From Siphlonurus alternatus (Eukaryota; Arthropoda; Insecta; Ephemeroptera; Siphlonuridae), in NCBI GenBank assembly GCA_949825025.1, contig OX463786.1, forward strand, positions 17,493,911 to 17,557,910: a DNA stretch of 64,000 nt, given 5' to 3'. The notes below the pieces were generated by a model. The model did not search any database and was not told the DNA's origin. It worked only from the letters and a program-made list of their open reading frames with translations. The position numbers were made by a program, and so were the translations under genes. Shown in pieces: positions 22,501 through 34,945 of this stretch (within the stretch, counting starts at the first letter, position 1; the number at the start of each line of letters is the position of its first letter).

Positions 22501-23149
22501 TGAAGTCAAAAAAATAATCAAGAGAACCATTTGTATATATGAAACATGAAAAGGTTCAGCTAATTTTTAGAATTTGATTGTATCACTTTCTGCATTTGAT
22601 TTCTTTGTGTAAATTGGTAGACAAATAATTCAATTCAGAGTTTGATAGGACAAAACTATGCAGAGATATAAGAGGGAACAATATCCTATAATTCGAGAGT
22701 GCTGAAAAGATGAAGCAGCGGAAATGAACATCACGCTACAAAGGGGGACACTAATTGTCAACCTCCGAATATTAACTCAAACGTCATCATATAGTGTCTT
22801 TATATATACAATTCACGTTCCCAGTCCATATTCAAATTAGTGTAAGTCTTTATTAAAAAAAAAGGTAGAAATTGTAAATTTATTATTTCAATTTTCCTAA
22901 ATTTTGAGAATTTTAAATTATAGAGACAACAAACTTCCATATTAAAAATATATATAAAATAAGCACAGGAAATTTATATTTTTGTTTTGTTTTTTCAATG
23001 AGAACATTTATATACTTCCATAACTTTACTTCCACAAGAACCTATACAAGAATATTCCCACGGGTATATAGTTTGTGTCTCTTGGACAGTGACAGAAACG
23101 CCGAAGCCGGTGACAAAGAAGGGCATTTTGGAGCGAGTTTAGGTGGTAA

Positions 23150-23255
23150 TAACCTGACATGTAATGGGCCAACTAGGTCTTCCTATAGAGGCTTCAAGTC
23201 AGCTGATTTTGCGGTTTTCCTACCGTCCTATCTAAACCAATGTAGAAAAAAAAAA
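23150..23255 (+). repeat. Family N repeat, copy 3
   Basis: ATAGAGGCTTCAAGTCAGCT and CCGTCCTATCTAAACC followed by an A-run; same order as at 16815. Confidence 0.6.
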
Positions 23256-24544
23256 AATCTCGGCGGGAAACATTATCATTACAGAAAATTTTGTACAGCA
23301 TTTTTGAGACCTAAATTTTTCTAGTTATTTAAAGAGCTCCGAAACGCAAACACATGACTTTTCGTGGTAAAGTGACTCTCTTGTCACTCGTGTGTTCCAG
23401 CAGCTTGTCACACGTTGAACATTTTATCAGGCTAATCAAACGTTGACGCATTAACTGCTGTGACAATATCGCACGTTGATCATGGCATGCAGGAGATTAT
23501 ATTTTAATTATCATGTTGTAATACAGAAAACGTGTGTTGCAGGTGACTCTAAAATAATATATTATCAAAAATATTGCAAATTTAGATCAAAATAAATTAA
23601 CGAATCGATTTTTTTTTTTTTTTTTTTTTTTTGAAACTTTATCAATACACAAAGAATTTTAAAATTACATTTACGGCATATTTTTTTATTTCTGTTTACA
23701 ATTTTTTAAATTAACTCCTTGTGAATATCCCCCAACAATCACGGGTAATATTGAGACACACCGATCACGGATGTGCTACAACCTTGCTACGTAGCAGGTA
23801 CTGTTGTACTAGAGGGTACATGAATGAATCGCCGGGCAGAATTAATGTTTTTATATCCCACGCAGTCGCGGCGCCAGCTGCATTTAAATCAGACAGTTCC
23901 ACGTATGTGTAACTAATAACTTGTGTGCACAGTTTGATAATTAACTTCAGAACGAGGCAGTAAAAATTAGGGATTAGTTTGGAGAATTCGATTTTTTTTT
24001 TTTTTTTTATGTAATTTTTGCAACTTACAAAATTTCAGCGTTACTATGTTGAATAATTTTAAACCATGTTGAAATGTAAAAAAAATATGTAAGGGTTTTG
24101 AGCAACATTTTGTACACAAAATTATGCAAGTACGAGACAAGAAAAATAGTTATTAAAAAAATCATGATACAAAATTCTATACAGTGAGTTCTGAGTTTTT
24201 ACAATTTAAAAGAACTATAAATAATTTTATTTTATTACTTTGCTATTCAAATTTTGTTTCAATTTTCTCAATTGAAGATAAAGCCGCGGTATTACACGAT
24301 ACAATTTTACTAACAATATTTTCTTACAAGAAAAATTTAGTTCCATTTGTTTGTATTGAGATAACATTTTCTTGTAAGGGAAAATTGTGCATAATAAACA
24401 AAAATTGCGCGCGAGTTAAAAATTGAATACCAGTAGACTTAGAAGTATATTGTAAAATTGTCCTATATATATATTGTTATCGGTATCAAATTGCATGATA
24501 TATACAGTAGTGTTATTATAATACTCGATCAGAATGTTTATTTG

Positions 24545-24755
24545 GTCTGTCTCACACAGCATCGCATGATTTCGATGATTTCGCAGCTTATGATTTAAAA
24601 AAGTATATATATGAACCTATGCGATCAGGTGTACTGTATATAGCCGCGCACACCGTTTCGTATTTTGTAATAAGAAATTTAGAACTGATTCTAAATGAGA
24701 AACATACGATCGCATACTTACGATCGCAGAAATAAAAGTTGTGTGCGACCTGCCT
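24545..24755. repeat. Repeat family I, copy 1
   Basis: CTCACACAGCATCGCATGAT at the left and GTTGTGTGCGACCTGCC at the right, with internal TTTAGAACTGATTCTAAATG. It is related in opposite orientation to 25815-26022. Confidence 0.6.
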
Positions 24756-25516
24756 TAATTAGTCTGTGTACTTTGTATTAGTTTGAAAGGTAAATACACC
24801 GTTGTTTTCAATAAACACAAGAAGTGTCCAACAATTTTTAGGTCACAAATCAAGCAGCTTACACGTACGACGTTCTAATCAAACACAAAAAGTTGATAAT
24901 GTAACTGCGGCGTGTCAGGATATTATTTGTTTTGTCAGCCCACAAAAAGACACAGGAAGTTACGGGAGGTCAGAAATAGCGCCCTGCTCGCACGACGATT
25001 TTATAGCAGCATATTATTTATATCACCGCCCGAGAACGTTGCAATGTCCTCAAGATGGAAATAATCTTAATTCTTCGATCATTAATATTGGTCATTATTT
25101 TCTAACGTTTAATCTAAAATATTTTTTGTTATACAACCACAGAGAAATAAAATTGACTGATCAAGTAAAAAAAATAATAATAATCTTTTATTAAATTTAT
25201 TTCGTGTTTTTATAGCTACACTGATTTGACTAAATTTTACTAATATGAAGTCATGCATGTTATTCTTCTGTTTTATATGCCACTACATTAATTTATAACT
25301 ATATATATATATCATATACATCCAAAACTAGATTGAGTATTGCTTCATTTTTTCACCCTATGATAATAGTAATAATATATTATTGATAATTTTTCAGAGT
25401 GATTTCAACCACCAACATTAGCCCTTTAACTGGACGACCTGCATGATTCATTTTTATTGAATAATATATATAAGGATTAAGCGAGGGATCTTCATTAATA
25501 ATAATAATAATAAATT

Positions 25517-25587
25517 GGCACGATTCACGAAGCAGTTAAGTTAAACGTGGTTAGGAACCTGGCTAACTGCTTCGTGAATCGCACCCA
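25517..25587. repeat. 71-bp micro-hairpin, family M copy 1
   Basis: CGATTCACGAAGCAGTTA at the left pairs with TAACTGCTTCGTGAATCG at the right, with only about 30 bp between. A longer relative lies at 46448-46567. Confidence 0.85.
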
Positions 25588-25814
25588 TTTAAATATTTCT
25601 TAATATTGTGTTCTATATAATTGAGAGACAATAGACAAATAAATACACTCGACTTTACGAAGAAAGCGCACGGTTTTAAATTGTTCCCTATACTAAAAAT
25701 ACACGCAATTATAAAATTACATCATTATAACATTATATAACTATATGAAATAAGTCACATTGTATTTTTTATAAATTCAGTCGATTTAATTGAGGGATTG
25801 AACCGATTTGAATA

Positions 25815-26022
25815 AGGGGACTCGCACACTGCATTCGTATCGCATGACTTGATTGACTTCATATGATAAAAATTTAGAACCGGTTCTAAATGAGAAACGT
25901 ACGATAGCATGCTATACGAAACGAAGCTGTGTGCGCGTATACTTGATCGCGTAGATTCTTATTTTATTTATTTTTTATCATACGCTGCGAAAATATCATG
26001 CGATTTTCATGTGTGAGACACA
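25815..26022. repeat. Repeat family I, copy 2 (inverted to copy 1)
   Basis: GCACACTGCATTCGTATCGC at the left and ATCATGCGATTTTCATGTGT at the right, with internal TTAGAACCGGTTCTAAATGA. Reverse-complemented, it aligns with 24545-24755. Confidence 0.6.
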
Positions 26023-26179
26023 TTTATTTATTTATCTTTATTTCACTTTATTATGATTTTTTTTTTACATTCTTTTAAATGTAGTTATTGTTAATTTAAA
26101 AAAAAAATAAAATGTTATGTTGTTATCAAAGATTTACACACAATCAGTGACTTATAAGTTCATTCTTATAATACTAGAA

Positions 26180-26700
26180 ACAATTCAAAAGTTGTAATTT
26201 TGAAACATTGTAAATCACTAACAGAAAAAGGTGCTTATTTTCAAACGGCTAAATATTATGATTATCTCCCAAGCTTATTAAGGAATATAAAGAATGATAC
26301 TTTGTTTAAAAATGTATTAAAGAAAATTTTAATAAGTAAGGAGTACTATGATGTAAAACAATTTTTCCATAATAAAACGAAAATTCTTGAAAAAGATATC
26401 CTTAAAGTTACATCATTAAAAAATGTTCAAAATTATTCATAAAATTATATGCATAATATGTAAAGGGAGCCTAAAATAATAAGCACAACACTAAATTTTA
26501 TGGATTCATATTTATAAAACATATTTTTGTATCTTCTGACGAGTCTGATATTTACTTCAGATCTATAAATGTTGTGTTTGTTTTGATGTTTGCTTTTTAG
26601 TATTTATACCTAAATTGACAAGACTAATGCTGTATTGTAACAATGTTTGTTACTGTATTGTACCGCCAGTGGTCAAATTAAAATAAAATATGAGTAATGA
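26180..26700 (+). mobile_element. LINE 3' fragment: reverse-transcriptase C-terminus and 3' UTR
   Basis: An 80-codon open stretch (26200-26439) carries YYDYLPSLLRNIKNDTLFKN and KEYYDVKQFF. These match the pattern at the very end of Jockey/CR1-type non-LTR retrotransposon RT proteins (LP..IKN..FK..LK..L......YY...EF). The catalytic domain is missing, so this is a 5'-truncated dead copy. About 260 bp of 3' UTR follows, ending near AATTAAAATAAAATATGAG. Confidence 0.7.
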
Positions 26701-26719
26701 GTATACGTACACTAAAAAT

Positions 26720-26886
26720 CAGGCGCGGATCCAGGGGGGGGGGGGCTGCAGCTCCCACCCCCCCGAAATTTTGGATTTAACATGGGCAATATAGGCATTT
26801 CCCCCACTCCAATTTTTTTTTTTTTTTTTTGGCATTGGCCTTATGGAGGCAGCCCCTCCCGAAATTTTTTTCTGGATCCGCGCCTA
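26720..26886. repeat. hAT-like MITE, family C copy 1 (CAGGCGCGGATCC)
   Basis: The ends CAGGCGCGGATCCAGG and TGGATCCGCGCCTA are inverted. Flanks CTAAAAAT (26712-26719) and CTATAAAT (26887-26894) match at 7 of 8 positions, fitting an 8-bp hAT duplication. The body has GGATTTAACATGGGCAATAT and a T-run. Confidence 0.8.
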
Positions 26887-27179
26887 CTATAAATGCATGC
26901 AATTATAAAGAGTAATTCATATAGTATCAATTGAAATGGGGGATTAAATCGATTGTAAGGTCGGAAATGACGAAGTGATCGTTATCAAAAATTTACACAA
27001 TCAGTCATGACTAACGAATACGAGTTTCGTATTTCATGACGGTCGGAAGAAATTTGTTAAAGTGTTAAACGTTTCGACATATTTACAGTTACTGAACGCT
27101 TTATATTATAGATAAACATTACAGAAATGGCTTAATGTATTAAAAAATAAATCATAATTCAATTGACTGTCAGTACAAA

Positions 27180-27509
27180 ATGGACAACATGCATGAAAAA
27201 ATTTTATTGGAGAAATGAATAGAGGGTACCAAATTATGCTACTCTGAATTTTTTCAGCTTTTTTTGAGACCCAGAACTATTTTTAAATAATTATTGAAAG
27301 TGCGGCCACGCCCCCTGGAGGCGTCAATAGGCGTCCAGGCATTATCCTTTTTATTAAGGATTCAGAAGTGCCAACTGAAATCACAGAACTTTCAATAATT
27401 ATTTAAAAATAGTTCCGGGACTCAAAAAAATCTGAAAATATCCAGAGTAGCATAATTTGGTACCTTTTATTCATTTCTGCAATAAAAATTTTTCATGTAT
27501 GTTGTCCAT
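27180..27509. repeat. Hairpin MITE family A (ATGGACAAC subtype)
   Basis: ATGGACAACATGCATGAAAA at the left, TTTTCATGTATGTTGTCCAT at the right, with TATGCTACTCTGA and GTAGCATAATTTG paired inside and a GC-rich centre (CGCCCCCTGGAGGCG). Confidence 0.85.
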
Positions 27510-30030
27510 TATTTTGGTAAACGAAATTAAATTATAAAAAATGTAATATGCTTTTACAAAATAATTCATGTTCAAAAATATTTTAATTTTTGTTGCTAAA
27601 ATTTTAAGTTGTAAAGAGGGTCTTCTAAAAATAAAGCCAAGACTATAATTAGAATGTTTTGTTTTCTTCACTTCAAAATTTTATTAAAGTTTACCAAATT
27701 TTGTTTTCCCAAAAATAACAACTTACGCATCATAAACAAATTTACATGAGATTCTCAGCTGACAATTATCTGTTATATAAAAATACCTAGGTTCATGATA
27801 ACACCTAATTATAGGTTCACGATAATCACCTCATCAATGCAGCCACTTAGCGATAAAATAAAATTTTATTTAATATTTCATGTTAATTAAGATTTTGAAT
27901 ACTTTGTTAATAAAATAGACAAAGTCGCGGACAAAGCTATCTTCTATCTTTGTACATACGTACCACCCAATTTCTTGAAATGACTCAATGCAATATGCAA
28001 TTAAAATTAATTAATAAATTTAATATTTTATTAATGTTGATCGAATTCTTTTCTTCCAAAAAAAACAAACAAACAAACAATTAAACAAACAAACAAATTA
28101 TGGGCAGGACAATTCAATCAATATTGGCAGAATGGTTAATTAAGCATTAAAGCCAATAGGCAAGGGCTACTTTGAAGCTATATATATACCTTTTGGATTT
28201 GTTGATTTCTAAAGCCAATTAAAAATTAAATTAATGAATTTTGATTTGTTGCTGAAATAAGGGAATTTGATTTGGTTTATTGTAAATGCCTGTAGGTAAA
28301 AGAAAAAAACATGACAAACTTTAGTAAGTTTTAAGTTATTATCTATAAGTTTTTCTTGAGCAGGACATTTTTACACGAGATTTTCAGTTTACAATTATCT
28401 GTTTAACGACCTACGATTATCATCTAGTCACAATTATCATTCTGTTTAACGACCTATAAGCTAAGTGACAATCACTGCATGACTGCAGTCCACTTAGCGA
28501 GGAATTGACCAAAACAATCAGATAGCTCGCGAGTCCAAAGATCGATATGATGACTCACTTTTCTCCCCTCAAGACGCTTGGCGTTAGTCAACTTAATGTG
28601 GCGTTCCCACCGGAACTACCAACAATCTCGACTTCCGGTTAAGATTTTAATTGTAATGATAATTGACTTTTGGTTTATTTACAAAGTGTCAACATAGAAA
28701 TGCAAGTATGCAGGATAATTAGAATGATGTTCCAGCTACATCTGGTGAAATTTTAAATCAAATTTACTTTAGCGTTTGTAGCAGACAGCTAGGGGGCTGC
28801 AATTGTATCATTTTAAGAATTTATCAGAAACTTTCAATCTTAATTTTTTTTCTAACCATAAAATATTATAAAATAAATTAATACTGTATTTTTATTACGT
28901 ATAGTAAAATTTCCGCGAAGGCGTAATAAAAACTTTAGCATGATTAATTATACTATCCCAATTTATTATTAAAATATTTTCTTAATATTATAATCATGCA
29001 CTTGCATATATGTTCAGCAATTAATTAAATTTAAATTTTGGCAAATTATTGAATATTTTCATAATTATTCCATTTTGTGGGAACTTTATAAATTTATAGA
29101 AAAACATTAATTATTATTTCTAAAAAATTATGCATACAATTTTTTTGAAAATGCAAAATTTAAACACTTCTGAAAAAGAAGATACGGGGGGAAAATTTAA
29201 TTAAATATCGGTTGATTCCGGAAAAATATTTTACCGGTAAAAAAAAACACGACCTAAAGAGTCGCAATGAAAAAAAAAAAATAATAATAATAATCCTCAA
29301 TCCTAAAATTATAGCCCTATTGAATAACAACTTTTACACTGCATTGAATAATAAAAAATACTTCCCCTGTAAACGGTAGTAATAAAAGATCGTAAAAGAT
29401 ACCGGTACACACATGTTCAAATCATGCAACATAAATGAAGTAAAAAGTTATTAAAGGACTCTGTAATTTTCCTAAACATGCAATTTATAAATGTCAAAGT
29501 TCATGCACCTCATATAAAATTCCATTATATTAATACTGTACTTTAAATTACGCTGAAGAAGACGTCACTTTATATAAGTTCATTGTTTAGAATCTGTCGC
29601 ACAGAAAACATTATACATAATAACGGTAAACTCAAAGCAAATTTCCTGGACTGATAAAAAAAAAACGTCCTGCTCCAAGCTCCAAGAATGACCCCCCATG
29701 ACTTCTCGATTTATGACGTGATTTTTTTTAATTTATAAACAACTAACCAATAAACACAACAATTATTTAACCTACGGACATTTATAAGACTTAATTAAAA
29801 ATAATAAATAGTAATTTTACCTTATAATTCGCAAGAACCTGTCACGAAATCTCTGAGATGCAGACTGCAAAAATATTTGTTTACGATTTTGACGACCAGC
29901 TGGCATAAGTTTCTAATCTTCAACGTAAGGTGGCAGCACTGTATGATTTGTGCTGCACTCTCACGGAACATTTTGAAACTAAAGAGTAATTTTTATTGCG
30001 CGAGAAATTTAACTGTCGTTAAATCTATGC
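27510..30030. other. AT-rich spacer with a diverged duplicated segment
   Basis: No gene supported. Two related stretches, 27750-27870 and 28375-28515, share TTTACACGAGATTTTCAG- and CAATTATCTGTT-type sequence and a final CCACTTAGCGA, suggesting two copies of an unnamed repeat. The rest is low-complexity A/T sequence. Confidence 0.5.
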
Positions 30031-30034
30031 CATG

Positions 30035-30305
30035 ACCAGAGACCCTCAGAGCAGGACAGTCTGAGACTGCCCTGCTCAGAGACGCACCCTTAGAGACCTT
30101 CGTGTCTTATGTCCGGCTTTCAGCTGCGCGCGCAGCTGGCAGCCAGCGAGAACCGGGCCGTGGCCTAACCGCGCCCATGCGATGCAGCAGCACCGACACA
30201 CTTGGACCCCGCTCAGCTAGACCATCAAAAATTTCTGGACATAAGACACGGAGGTCTCTAAGGGTCTCTGAGAGACCCTACATGTAGGGTCTCTGATCTA
30301 TGACC
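30035..30305. repeat. GC-rich hairpin element, family J copy 2
   Basis: CTTAGAGACCTTCGTGTCTT at the left pairs with AAGACACGGAGGTCTCTAAG at the right. Outside these, GAGACCCT and AGGGTCTC pair further. The core (30115-30220) is strikingly GC-rich compared with its AT-rich surroundings and includes CTGCGCGCGCAG. Confidence 0.75.
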
Positions 30306-30857
30306 ATGAGATTTCGGTGATAAGATTTTAGACCTTATGGCCCATTCTTAATCTTATATCTTATGGCACATTATTTGCAAGGACAGATTGGCGCCTTTTT
30401 ATTATTTTATATATATATAATTATTTAGAAAAGGGAAATATTAAGTTATATTAGAAGTATATAGCTAGTATATTATCATAATAATTTTAATGAATTTAAC
30501 TAAAATTAATTAAATAATATTAATTTATAATAATATTATTATAGCTATTATTATGTTTAAACTTTTTTGTAAGCTTTTGTAAGCTTTTATAAGTTTCATT
30601 AAGAATTAAATGTCTCCCTGATATATTATATTTACGATGTATTAGTATGGTGGATAGAGTTTATATAATATGTTGCATAATATATGCAAACACCAACTGT
30701 GTTTTAGAGGATATTATAGTCATTATGGCACACAAACACAAAAAAAAAAATAATAAACGCAGACAAAATATAACAATTAATATTATAGCGGCCAACATAA
30801 TATAAATATATATAATACAATATTTTGTAACCAAAAATTACGTTATGGATCTCAGTA

Positions 30858-31002
30858 GATGGTACACTCCTCGCCTCTGAAAAGTTCGCTCCTGCAGCTT
30901 TCTCAATTCACCACGATGTGTGTTATACTTACGGGGCATGGTGATAACATTAAGGCTGCAGAAGGGAACTTTTCAGTGGCAAGGAGTGTACATCGTTCGA
31001 TC
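30858..31002. repeat. About 145-bp hairpin element, family K
   Basis: GATGGTACACTCCTCGCC and TCTGAAAAGTTCGC at the left pair with GGGAACTTTTCAGTGGCAAG and GAGTGTACATCG at the right. Single copy in this window. Confidence 0.75.
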
Positions 31003-32085
31003 ACGTGTCTTTCATAAGAAATTTGTTGATTTTTTAAAATATAGAAAATACAAATTACAGGATCAAGTTTCGAGATACATAGCTATGATATAAATTTGAA
31101 TAATATCGATGGGACTGCATCGATCGATTTTAGGCAAATCTGCATCTAAAAAACACTAAAAAATTAATAACTCAAAAACGCCACACTTACAAAAATAATT
31201 ATAAAATTACAACATTTTGGCTGCTTTGGAGTATAATTTATTTAAAAAATGAAAATAATATTGTGCAATTTAAAAATAAGAAAAAGGTGTATTTACTGGC
31301 AATGAACATATTTATAAAAAGTGGACGATTTCAAATGAATATTAATGTAGCTCTGTATTTTTTTATTGACATGTCTTTTAGAAAATGAATAAATTTTTGA
31401 ATTGTTTATTTTTTTTAATTGTTAATTTACATTCAATTTTACAGCTGTATAATGGAGCTATATTTTTATTTGATGAAGTTAGTATAGTCAAGTTGTCCTT
31501 CATCTTTTGCTGCATAATATTTCAGAGGTTTATTATCGGGAAATAACTAGAAATGACCGCTAATAGTGTCATTATCCCTTTTAAACATAATGAATATTTA
31601 ATTTTAGTATTGAATAGTATAAATTGTATTTTAACATAAAGAATATGTCGTTAACTGACGTCACATGCAAATTCCAATAAGAGTGAAAAATTTGAAAGAT
31701 AAAAATGAAGCAATCACAATTAATGAAACACTTTTATTTAATATACTTATAAAATTTATTATTAAAAATCAATATTTAATACGTAATATAGTTATATTAT
31801 ACAGGGATACGCACCCCTATGAGCTTAAAGCTTAAAGTGGGATCAGGGATAAGCTATATATAGAGGAAAAGGATGGTAAATTTTATATTTTGTGTATAAT
31901 CTATGAATTATAACAATTAAATTATATTTATATTACTTTAAGTTTCAATTTAAAACATACAAAGAAGTTACTCTTGATAATTATAAGATAATATTACACT
32001 GTGACGATCAATTTAATTCATCGACCATTATAATCAACTTAATTTATTTATTAAAAATATTGATTATTATATAATCAGTCTTATG
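31003..32085. other. Upstream region of the first gustatory receptor gene
   Basis: AT-rich, with no other coding sequence. The 100 bp before the ATG share short stretches (TTAATTTATTTATTAA, ATTGATTATTATATAATCAG) with sequence near 37290-37360 upstream of the second receptor, consistent with duplication of gene plus promoter. No clear TATA or initiator can be assigned. Confidence 0.5.
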
Positions 32086-34884
32086 ATGGAGATTCGTGGA
32101 TATGCATTCAACGCTCTTCTCTTACTATGTGCAATCTCCAAGTGGCTAGGAGTCCTGCCTCTAACATTGAAAAATGGAGTAATAATACAAGAAAAACGTG
32201 CAATTGTTTATAGTATTATAATTAATATTATATACCATGCAATTTGTGTGGGAAAATTGTTAGTTGATTTTAATGTTTTATTGACAAAATATTTAATTGG
32301 AGTGGTTGAAATTTTAACAACGTTTTCTCATTTAATTATGCTATTTATTGTAATTTTTAATTATAAATTTTTAATTTTGGATATAAATAAATTAACATAT
32401 GTTTTTAATTCACTAATTGAAATTAGCAGAGTTTTGAAATTTGTAAATTACAAAATTATTTTTATGAACATCGTATTTTTAATAATTTCATTGCAAGCTA
32501 CTTCAATATTGCTCAATATTTATTTCTTTTTCATAATTCCCGAATTAGATAATGTCTCATTACTAAATAATATAAGAAAAATTTTCACCATTGGATTTTT
32601 TGCGGCCATGCCATCGATTCAAACTCAGTTTTGCATCTTGTGTTGTATATTACGGTATTTATTTAAATCAATAAACGTTGAACTTAATTTTGAAAACAAC
32701 AAAACACGTACATCAGAAATTCGATTAGGAGAACTTCGCACGTGCTACAGTCGATTGTATGACGTCACAGGCGCCGTGAATGATTTGTACGGCCTACACA
32801 ATCTTCTCAGTATGACCATGTTAAACATCATTCTCCAGGTTAACGTTTACGATTTCGTGCGATTTGTGTATGACACGATTTTACAGGTGCCAAATAAAGT
32901 ACCTTTGGTGGATGAGATGTGTCTGTATTGGATCATATTCGAAACTTTCAAAATTGTTATTTATTTTTGGGTCAGTTACTTCTTGAAACAAGAGGTGAAT
33001 ATATTTTCATTATTTCCAAAATTTACATGCATGAAAATAATTAATTTAATTATTTATTAATATTATAATTAAATATATTTTAATTATATTTTAACAAGCA
33101 CTGACTATGAATATTCTTGATTTTCGTTTGTGTTATTTATGTCTATATCATATTTTTTTTATTTGTACTAGAGTCTTCTGCGTGCAATATATGTTTTGTT
33201 TTTAATCAAAACATTGCTTTGTTAAAAACATTGCACGCAGCTAGAAGACTCAGATTTGTACACTATTTGTGTTTAATAAAAGACTGATATAATTAATTTA
33301 TCTAATGGACACTTTTGGTGTGATTTTTTTTAAATTATGAATTAATTACTTAAATTTAATATGTTAAAAAGCTCATCAAACACAAGCAAATATAAATATT
33401 AGAGATCGAGTACATTTTCCCTGCAATGGACAACCTGCATGAACGCGGATTCAGGGGGGCTATAGGGGGCTGCAGCCCCTGTCCCCTGGAATGTTGGAAT
33501 TAAAATGGGCAATATAGGCATTACCCCCACTCCATTTTTTTTTTTTGTTTTGTTTTTTTTTTTTGGATCCGCGCCTGTTTGGCACCCGGCCTCTATTCAT
33601 TTCTGCAATAAAAAATTTCATGTAGATTGTCTATAGCATTTTGTAAAATGTACAAACTAACAAATTAATATTATAAAAATAAATTATTTTCAAGTTTTTT
33701 TTATATTTATTTTATTTGCGACATTTTCTAGAACATTATATAACGTCATTAAATTATTACTGTAATTTTTTTAAAAATATTTAAATAATAAAAAAGCTAT
33801 TTAATTTCTTGCCACTTATTTCACTTGACATGCATGACATTTCATTTTATTGGTTGCAGTCCAGTCTGACCGGTGCTCTGCTATCAAATATTTTCAACAA
33901 ACTGCCTCCTGGAGATTTGAGAGAATCGGTGAGTTGAAGTAAAAAGTGAACCTTGCAATAATTATCGTACAAAATTAATCCATTAGATTATATAGAGTGT
34001 TTAGAAAGTTCAGTTTTCAAAATATTGGTAATATTTTTAATTAATTACTTACTTTTACGCCCTTTTTATTTGTTAAAAGTTCTGATAATTTTATTAAGAG
34101 TGAAAGAGGCTTGTCACTTTAAAATTTACATGCATTTTCTTCCTCAGGTGCACTGCTTCGCGAGACTGCAGGCGAGCTGTGTCGTCTCCCTCACTGCCGG
34201 GGGATTCTTCAACCTGGACAGAAGGGCACTTTTCGAGGTCCGTGTGTCTCGTAAATAAAAAAACGCACCCATCTTGAAGCAATAAATTTTGACGCGATTA
34301 TAATGAATAAAATAAAAAGATGAAAGTTTTGGAAAAAGCTATAAATGTGATAATTTTCAGTTTTTTACGTAATCTTGTTAAAAAATAAATATTCGTTTAT
34401 CAACTTCTTAAAAAAATCAAAATTTCGAAGTTACATTTTTATTATAATTTATAGTACAGAAGATTTTTTTGGGGGGGAGGGAAGGGTGGTCTCATATATT
34501 TAATAAGTCAGAAATGCAATTAAAGAGGACCCCCCATGCACATGCAGTTCATGCAGCCATACTAAATAGGTCTCGGTGTTGGTAAAAACACATGGCGGCA
34601 TGAACTGTACGTGGGTCAGTATTGTCAGTAAACCCCTTAAAACCTGTTATACCGTGACCTATTCATATTAAAAAAATATATATTTTTTTTTTTTTTAATG
34701 TTTTTATTCAGAAATAAAACATAGTACACATTACGCTGGAAATATAAGGTAGACCCTAAGAATTTAGAACAGAGTTTAGACCCCTGATGGTTTCCCCGTG
34801 TTTCAGTCGGCAGGTACTTGCGCCATCAACATGGCCATCCTCATGCAGTCGCACATCAAGACACTCGGAGAAGTCGAGAAGTGA
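32086..34884 (+). CDS. Gustatory receptor-like 7-TM protein, copy 1
   Basis: Predicted ligand-gated chemosensory channel of the insect 7tm_7 (Gr) superfamily, in sensory-neuron membranes. Exons 32086-32994 (303 codons), 33860-33928, 34148-34237 and 34807-34884; all introns are phase 0, total 381 aa, the usual length. One long exon followed by three short phase-0 C-terminal exons is characteristic of arthropod Gr genes. Hydrophobic segments lie at about residues 9-23, 40-60, 70-92, 125-150, 165-195, 240-265 and 280-300, plus one at the C-terminus. The family signature TY.....QF is degenerate (TCAINMAILMQS). A Met two bases earlier in phase (32083) is possible, but the paralogue supports 32086. 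The donor of exon 3 (GTCCGT) is weaker than usual. The ligand is unknown. Confidence 0.88.
33169..33253. mobile_element. 85-bp micro hAT MITE
   Basis: TAGAGTCTTCTGCGTGCAAT at the left and ATTGCACGCAG with GAAGACTCAG at the right form a hairpin. Perfect 8-bp duplication ATTTGTAC at 33161-33168 and 33254-33261. Its ends match the 993-bp element at 35796-36788. It lies in intron 1 of the first receptor gene. Confidence 0.88.
33424..33640. repeat. Family A remnant interrupted by a family C MITE
   Basis: The left family A end ATGGACAACCTGCATGAA is followed directly by CGCGGATTCAGG, the start of a family C copy. This ends GGATCCGCGCCTG near 33577. Family A then resumes with CTATTCATTTCTGCAATAAA and CATGTAGATTGTC. 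It lies in intron 1 of the first receptor, 220 bp before exon 2. Confidence 0.8.
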
Positions 34885-34945
34885 GACTGGTAAAACCGCG
34901 ATCTGGCGCTCGTCAAGTAGTTCAAGTAGTAGTGGTTTAATGTTT

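Larger units (their letters stand above)
19213..24540. other. Repeat-rich spacer without supportable gene
   Basis: No conserved protein or RNA gene recognised. Slightly GC-richer islands lie at 19640-19830 and 20820-20920; the latter has a GCGCCACT/AGTGGCGC hairpin. Either could be a distal 5' exon or promoter of the CDC42SE gene, but nothing proves it. Repeats at 20230-20805, 22385-22500 and 23150-23260 are listed separately. Confidence 0.5.

Noticed and set aside
22998..23324. 108-codon open frame
   Set aside because: Its second half overlaps the family N repeat and an A-run, and no domain is visible.
24802..25194. 130-codon open frame on the plus strand
   Set aside because: No ATG start (opens at TTG), no recognisable domain, ends in A/T low-complexity sequence; no splice or coding support.
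26200..26442. Host gene encoding an 80-aa protein
   Set aside because: The residue pattern is the extreme C-terminus of a LINE reverse transcriptase without the catalytic domain, so it is a dead transposon tail.
30102..30287. 61-codon frame in a GC-rich block
   Set aside because: It is the core of a terminal-inverted-repeat element, with Arg/Ser/Ala-rich translation typical of GC-rich non-coding DNA.
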